From Actinomycetota bacterium (GTDB lineage Bacteria; Actinomycetota; AC-67), in NCBI GenBank assembly GCA_040905475.1, contig JBBDRM010000070.1, positions 1 through 35,606 of the forward strand: a DNA stretch of 35,606 bases. The letters are read 5' to 3'. Within the stretch, counting starts at the first letter, position 1; every line of letters begins with the position of its first letter. This document shows, piece after piece, positions 32,626 through 35,606 of this stretch. The notes under the pieces were generated by a model, which did not search any database, was not told the origin of the DNA, and saw only the letters and a program-made list of their open reading frames with translations. The translations under genes were made by a program, and so were the position numbers.

Positions 32626-34479
32626 ATGGGCCCGATGACCCGAGGACGAAAGCTCGACAAGCGTAGGGTTACGAAGCTCGCCGCGGTCGGCATGGTCGCT
32701 ATGTTCGCCTGGAGCTTCATCGCGGCACCCGCCTCGATCAGCCAGACCGAGCCAGCCGCAGAGCCGGACGAGGTCATCGCGTACTCGACGTTCGCCGAAG
32801 CGGCTCCCATTTCGAGCTACCTCGATCATAGGTCGCCGGTGCCGGCACCAGCCTTCGGGCTGGCGATGGCTCACTCGCTCACCGAGGTGAACCAGCCGTC
32901 GCAGGCGTCGGCGCTGGCGTGGCTGACCGACTTCGGGATAGCGAATGGGCTCCACGGCACGACGACCGGCTCGGCGGTACCGACGGAAGCAACCGCTCGC
33001 CAGCCGGGCGGCGCGCCGACCGCCGAGTTCCGCGCCGCGGGTGGTCCGATCGGCGAGGAGGAGTTCGGAAGGTTCGCCGCCGGTGTCGCCCGAGCAAGTG
33101 CGACGCAGGCAGGATCTCCGCGTGGGTTCGCAAACTCATATCTCGGCAACCTGGTGCTATTCCCGTCCGCCGGGACGCCTCCCGAGCCGCCGGGCACATA
33201 CGACCCTGACGACACATTCCCCGGCGGTCCCGGGCTCGACCCGACACCCGACCCAGGCCCGCGGAACCAGATGGCGATCCTCTCGGTCGGCTCGATCGCG
33301 AGCACCTCGGAGTCGATCCGCAACGGCGAGACGGTGACGTCGATCGGCGTTGCCGAGCTCCAAGGGATCAACATCGGCAACCGGACGTCGGACGGCCGCT
33401 GCACGAACTGCTTCGTTATCGACGCGATCCGGGTGGAGACGTTCGCGCAGACGAACGGAACCAAGTCGAAAGCCGGGTACCGAGTGATGCTCGGCCGCGC
33501 GTGCCGCCGCACTCTCGTGACGGCGCAGCCCCCGTACGCCGCGATCACCGGCGAGGAGGAGGGTCTCCCGAAGGAGGAGGACCAGTGCCTCGGTCCGGAG
33601 TTCCCCGAGCCGTACACGTTCGACGGGAGCGACGAACGGATCGCGGAGTTCAACGAGTTCTTCGGAAAGCCGCTTGTGCTGGAAGGCGTTGAGTGCCCGG
33701 GCACCGCAGCTCCGTGCACCATCGCGATCAGGATCACCGCAGGTGAGATCGGGAACGCAGATCCACGCCGGCCCGAACGGACGGTGAACCCGCCCGACTC
33801 GGCATGTCGCAACTACGCCTACCCCGACCCCGACCCGAAGGCGAAGCCGATCGAGGATTGCCAGGACCTTCCTGAGAGCATCCGGCCGAAGACGGGTCCC
33901 GATCAGGACAGCGGGCAAGAGGCGAAGGCGGTGGCCGAGGGGATAGACATCGAGATCCTGACCCTGACCGGGACGCAGCTCATCCCGCAAGACGAGAATC
34001 TGGACGGTTGCTTCGGTTTGATCGATCAGGCTGGGGTGATCCCCGACCCCGGGTTGCCGGCCCAGGTGAATGATCTGAAGAATCTCCTTGTCAACTGCCC
34101 GGTCACCGGCCTCCGGCAGATCCGGGAGGTTAACCTGACGCTCGGCGTCGCGCAGTCCGCGGCGATCGCGCGTCCGAACATCCCGGTCGAAGCACCGCCA
34201 ACCGATGGTGGCGGTCCTATCGATGGCGGACCGATCATCGGTGGCCCGATCGATGGCGGACCGATCATCGGTGGCCCGATCGACGGTGGGGCGGGTCCCG
34301 TCACGGTCGTCGGCGGCGGCGGCCTCGGCTCCGGGGCGTACGCACTCAGGATCGACTGGTCCTCGTTCAAGATCCGGCCGTGGGCGGCTGGTGACATGGC
34401 GAAGGCGATCTTGTCCGGAGGCATCCTCGCGACCATGGTCTGGCTGATCCGCAGACGGTTACGTTTCGGCGCGGGTTAG
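32626..34479 (+). CDS. Exported, C-terminally anchored protein of the second Liv operon
   Basis: The 617-residue protein has a basic N-terminus and signal peptide (about residues 1-36), a Pro-rich extracytoplasmic region, a beta-rich domain (about 215-370), a Gly/Ile/Pro repeat (about 530-555), one transmembrane helix (about 591-608) and an Arg-rich tail. The beta-rich domain has ILSVGSIASTSESIRNG, INIGN (248-252), the pair C259 and C262, and VIDAIRVETFAQTNG, matching the first operon's terminal protein in order. Fourteen or so Cys residues lie outside the membrane. ATG 32626 follows GAGGAGG, 16 nt after the LivF stop. Function is unknown; position implies a partner of the transporter. It could be a cell-wall-spanning sensor or accessory binding protein. 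Confidence 0.8.
   Translation: MGPMTRGRKLDKRRVTKLAAVGMVAMFAWSFIAAPASISQTEPAAEPDEVIAYSTFAEAAPISSYLDHRSPVPAPAFGLAMAHSLTEVNQPSQASALAWLTDFGIANGLHGTTTGSAVPTEATARQPGGAPTAEFRAAGGPIGEEEFGRFAAGVARASATQAGSPRGFANSYLGNLVLFPSAGTPPEPPGTYDPDDTFPGGPGLDPTPDPGPRNQMAILSVGSIASTSESIRNGETVTSIGVAELQGINIGNRTSDGRCTNCFVIDAIRVETFAQTNGTKSKAGYRVMLGRACRRTLVTAQPPYAAITGEEEGLPKEEDQCLGPEFPEPYTFDGSDERIAEFNEFFGKPLVLEGVECPGTAAPCTIAIRITAGEIGNADPRRPERTVNPPDSACRNYAYPDPDPKAKPIEDCQDLPESIRPKTGPDQDSGQEAKAVAEGIDIEILTLTGTQLIPQDENLDGCFGLIDQAGVIPDPGLPAQVNDLKNLLVNCPVTGLRQIREVNLTLGVAQSAAIARPNIPVEAPPTDGGGPIDGGPIIGGPIDGGPIIGGPIDGGAGPVTVVGGGGLGSGAYALRIDWSSFKIRPWAAGDMAKAILSGGILATMVWLIRRRLRFGAG
34213..34290 (+). repeat. 30-bp tandem repeat encoding a Gly-Pro-Ile repeat
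   Basis: About two and a half copies of a 30-bp unit (34231-34260, 34261-34290, plus a partial copy before) encode G-P-I-D-G-G-P-I-I-G. It forms the flexible stalk just before the membrane anchor of the exported protein. Confidence 0.85.
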
Positions 34480-34499
34480 AGACTCGAAAGAGTGGCGAA

Positions 34500-34521
34500 G
34501 GCCGGCCCCGCGGGGCCGGCC
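34500..34521 (+). terminator. Intrinsic terminator of the second Liv operon
   Basis: GGCCGGCCCC (34500-34509) pairs perfectly with GGGGCCGGCC (34512-34521) and is followed by CTCTCGTTT. It lies 20 nt after the exported-protein stop and before the next gene's promoter. Confidence 0.75.
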
Positions 34522-34532
34522 TCTCGTTTGAG

Positions 34533-34538
34533 TACACT
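34533..34538 (+). promoter_or_regulatory. -10 box of a leaderless promoter for the MBL-fold gene
   Basis: TACACT is followed by 8 nt and ATG 34547, without a Shine-Dalgarno. The same hexamer and spacing precede scpA. Confidence 0.5.
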
Positions 34539-34546
34539 GCGCGCCG

Positions 34547-35473
34547 ATGCCGAGGACGTTGAAGCTCGACGGCGATATCGTCGCGATCGATTGCGAGATG
34601 GCCGGCATGAACGACCTCGTCGCCGCCTACGTGGTGCCGGGAGAGACCGTCGCCGTGATCGAGACCGGCCCCGCGACCGTCGCTCGCACGTTGACCAAAG
34701 GGCTGGCGTCGCTCGGGATCGGGGCGGAGGACGTGGGCTACTTCGTCGGCTCGCACATCCATCTCGATCACGCCGGCGCGGCCGGTGACCTCGTCGACGT
34801 CTTCCCGAAAGCGACGATCGTGGTGCACAGCGAAGGCGCTCGGCACATGGTCGATCCCGCGAAGTTGATGAAGAGCGCCTACCGCGTCTTCGGATCGCGC
34901 CTGGACGAGCTCTTCGGGCCCCTCAAACCGGTGCCGTCCGACCGGCTGCTCGCGGTCGATGACGGCGACCGCATCGATCTGGGACGCGGCCGCTTGCTCG
35001 AGATCCTGTACGCGCCCGGCCACGCGCGGCATCACATCGCGGTGCAAGACACCGACACCGGAGTGCTGTTCGTCGGCGACTCGATGGGCGTGTATCTGCC
35101 GGAGGCCGGCGTCATCCGGCCGGCGACTCCCCCACCCGACTTCGACCTCCCGCTCGCCTTGCAGTCCCTCGACCGATACCGCGCGCTCGATCCGGCGGGT
35201 CTGTACCTGACGCACTTCGGCCCGGCGCCGGCCGATCGAGACCTGCTCGCGGAGGCGCGCGAGAAGCTCGTGCGATTCGGCGAGATCATCGAGGAAGCGA
35301 TGCACGAGTCGGAGGATCTCGACTTCCTGACCGAGCGTCTCATGGAGAAGACCCGCGACGAATACGCCAAGGTGTGGGCCGATCCGACGTTGACCGCCAA
35401 GTTCGAGTCGCTGAACGCGTTCAAGAGCTCGGCCGCGGGATATCTGCGCTACTTCCAAACGAGGAACGGCTGA
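34547..35473 (+). CDS. Metallo-beta-lactamase-fold hydrolase
   Basis: This 308-residue cytoplasmic protein has the MBL-fold metal ligands: SHIHLDHAGAAG (HxHxDH), YAPGHARHHIAV (His), LFVGDSMGVYL (Asp) and LYLTHFGPAP (His). A C-terminal helical extension of about 80 residues (RFGEIIEEAMHESEDLDFLT onward) follows. The fold covers thioesterases, glyoxalases and other hydrolases, and the substrate cannot be told from sequence. It is a single gene flanked by terminators, convergent with the rRNA operon. Confidence 0.9.
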   Translation: MPRTLKLDGDIVAIDCEMAGMNDLVAAYVVPGETVAVIETGPATVARTLTKGLASLGIGAEDVGYFVGSHIHLDHAGAAGDLVDVFPKATIVVHSEGARHMVDPAKLMKSAYRVFGSRLDELFGPLKPVPSDRLLAVDDGDRIDLGRGRLLEILYAPGHARHHIAVQDTDTGVLFVGDSMGVYLPEAGVIRPATPPPDFDLPLALQSLDRYRALDPAGLYLTHFGPAPADRDLLAEAREKLVRFGEIIEEAMHESEDLDFLTERLMEKTRDEYAKVWADPTLTAKFESLNAFKSSAAGYLRYFQTRNG

Positions 35474-35480
35474 GAAAGTT

Positions 35481-35506
35481 CGAGGCCGGTCCGAAGACCG
35501 GCCTCG
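35481..35506 (-). terminator. Terminator between the MBL-fold gene and 5S rRNA
   Basis: An 11-bp perfect stem (35481-35491 with 35496-35506) has the loop CGAA on the plus strand, or TTCG on the minus strand. On the minus strand it follows the 5S rRNA 3' end and is followed by AACTTTCT, so it probably ends the rRNA operon. It can also act on the plus strand for the MBL-fold gene. Confidence 0.8.
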
Positions 35507-35514
35507 AGAATAGT

Positions 35515-35606
35515 GTCCCGGCGGCGACCTACTCTCCCACCCCGTTACCAGGGCAGTACCATCGGCGCTGGAGGGCTTAACTTCCGGGTTCGGGATGGGA
35601 CCGGGT
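35515..35606 (-). rRNA. rrf: 5S ribosomal RNA, 3' part (partial)
   Basis: The minus-strand sequence has the conserved 5S core CCCGAACCCGGAAGTTAAG, then CCAGCGCCGATGGTACTGC and the 3' end GGGAGAGTAGGTCGCCGCC. The 5' end, about 25 nt, lies beyond the window. The 3' end is placed near 35515 from the expected closing stem and is accurate to a few bases. The rest of the rRNA operon should lie to the right, transcribed toward this window. Confidence 0.95.

Noticed and set aside
34213-34290. Tandem repeat as a regulatory or recombination site
   Set aside because: It encodes an in-frame Gly-Pro-Ile stalk before the membrane anchor, which explains it fully.

Overview
The window is gene-dense, high-GC bacterial chromosome that reads as an actinobacterium (Actinomycetota), probably an uncultured or deep-branching one. 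The main clue is gene order. The minus-strand series TPR, HAD phosphatase, small ORF, tlyA, nadK, steA, mctB/steB, pyrG, xerD, parA, scpA, scpB and a probable rluB matches, as I remember it, the order in Mycobacterium tuberculosis around Rv1691-Rv1711. Here it carries insertions (two glycosyltransferases, ald, a DksA-type zinc-finger protein, a site-2 protease) and lacks recN. Many genes seem to lack a Shine-Dalgarno sequence and have a TAnnnT -10 box 7-8 nt before the start codon, which suggests leaderless mRNAs, a common actinobacterial trait.

Layout. Positions 1-3,900 (minus) hold a chromosome-segregation cluster: ParA, a small DNA-binding-like protein in another frame, a site-2 protease, ScpA, ScpB, and the start of a probable pseudouridine synthase with an Arg-Pro-Glu-Arg repeat tail. 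Positions 3,963-5,256 hold an anchored hypothetical protein and a secreted-protein gene with two compensating frameshifts. Positions 5,362-15,307 (minus) run from a phasin-like gene through a small ORF, tlyA, nadK, steA, mctB/steB, two glycosyltransferases, pyrG, ald, xerD and dksA. Adjacent genes are mostly joined by 4-nt overlaps. The pyrG leader carries a strong hairpin and a U-tract that runs into the start codon.

Positions 15,378-19,742 hold an SCP2-like protein with a rhomboid protease (plus), an HAD-GNAT fusion with a TPR protein (minus), a DUF1015 protein (plus) and a receiver-like protein (minus).

Positions 19,771-34,479 are the accessory core: two complete Liv-type (branched-chain amino acid type) ABC importers, transcribed divergently on either side of a beta-propeller gene. 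Each operon has the order substrate-binding lipoprotein, two permeases, two ATPases, and ends in a large exported protein with a C-terminal membrane anchor. The two terminal proteins resemble each other, including a shared IGN...CxxC stretch, so they look like paralogous and undescribed partners of these transporters. In the right-hand operon the second permease and first ATPase are fused.

The right end has a metallo-beta-lactamase-fold gene (plus) converging on a partial 5S rRNA gene (minus), so an rRNA operon lies just beyond the window. No insertion sequences, prophage genes, CRISPR arrays or tRNA genes were seen, and no stretch over 300 bases is without a gene.
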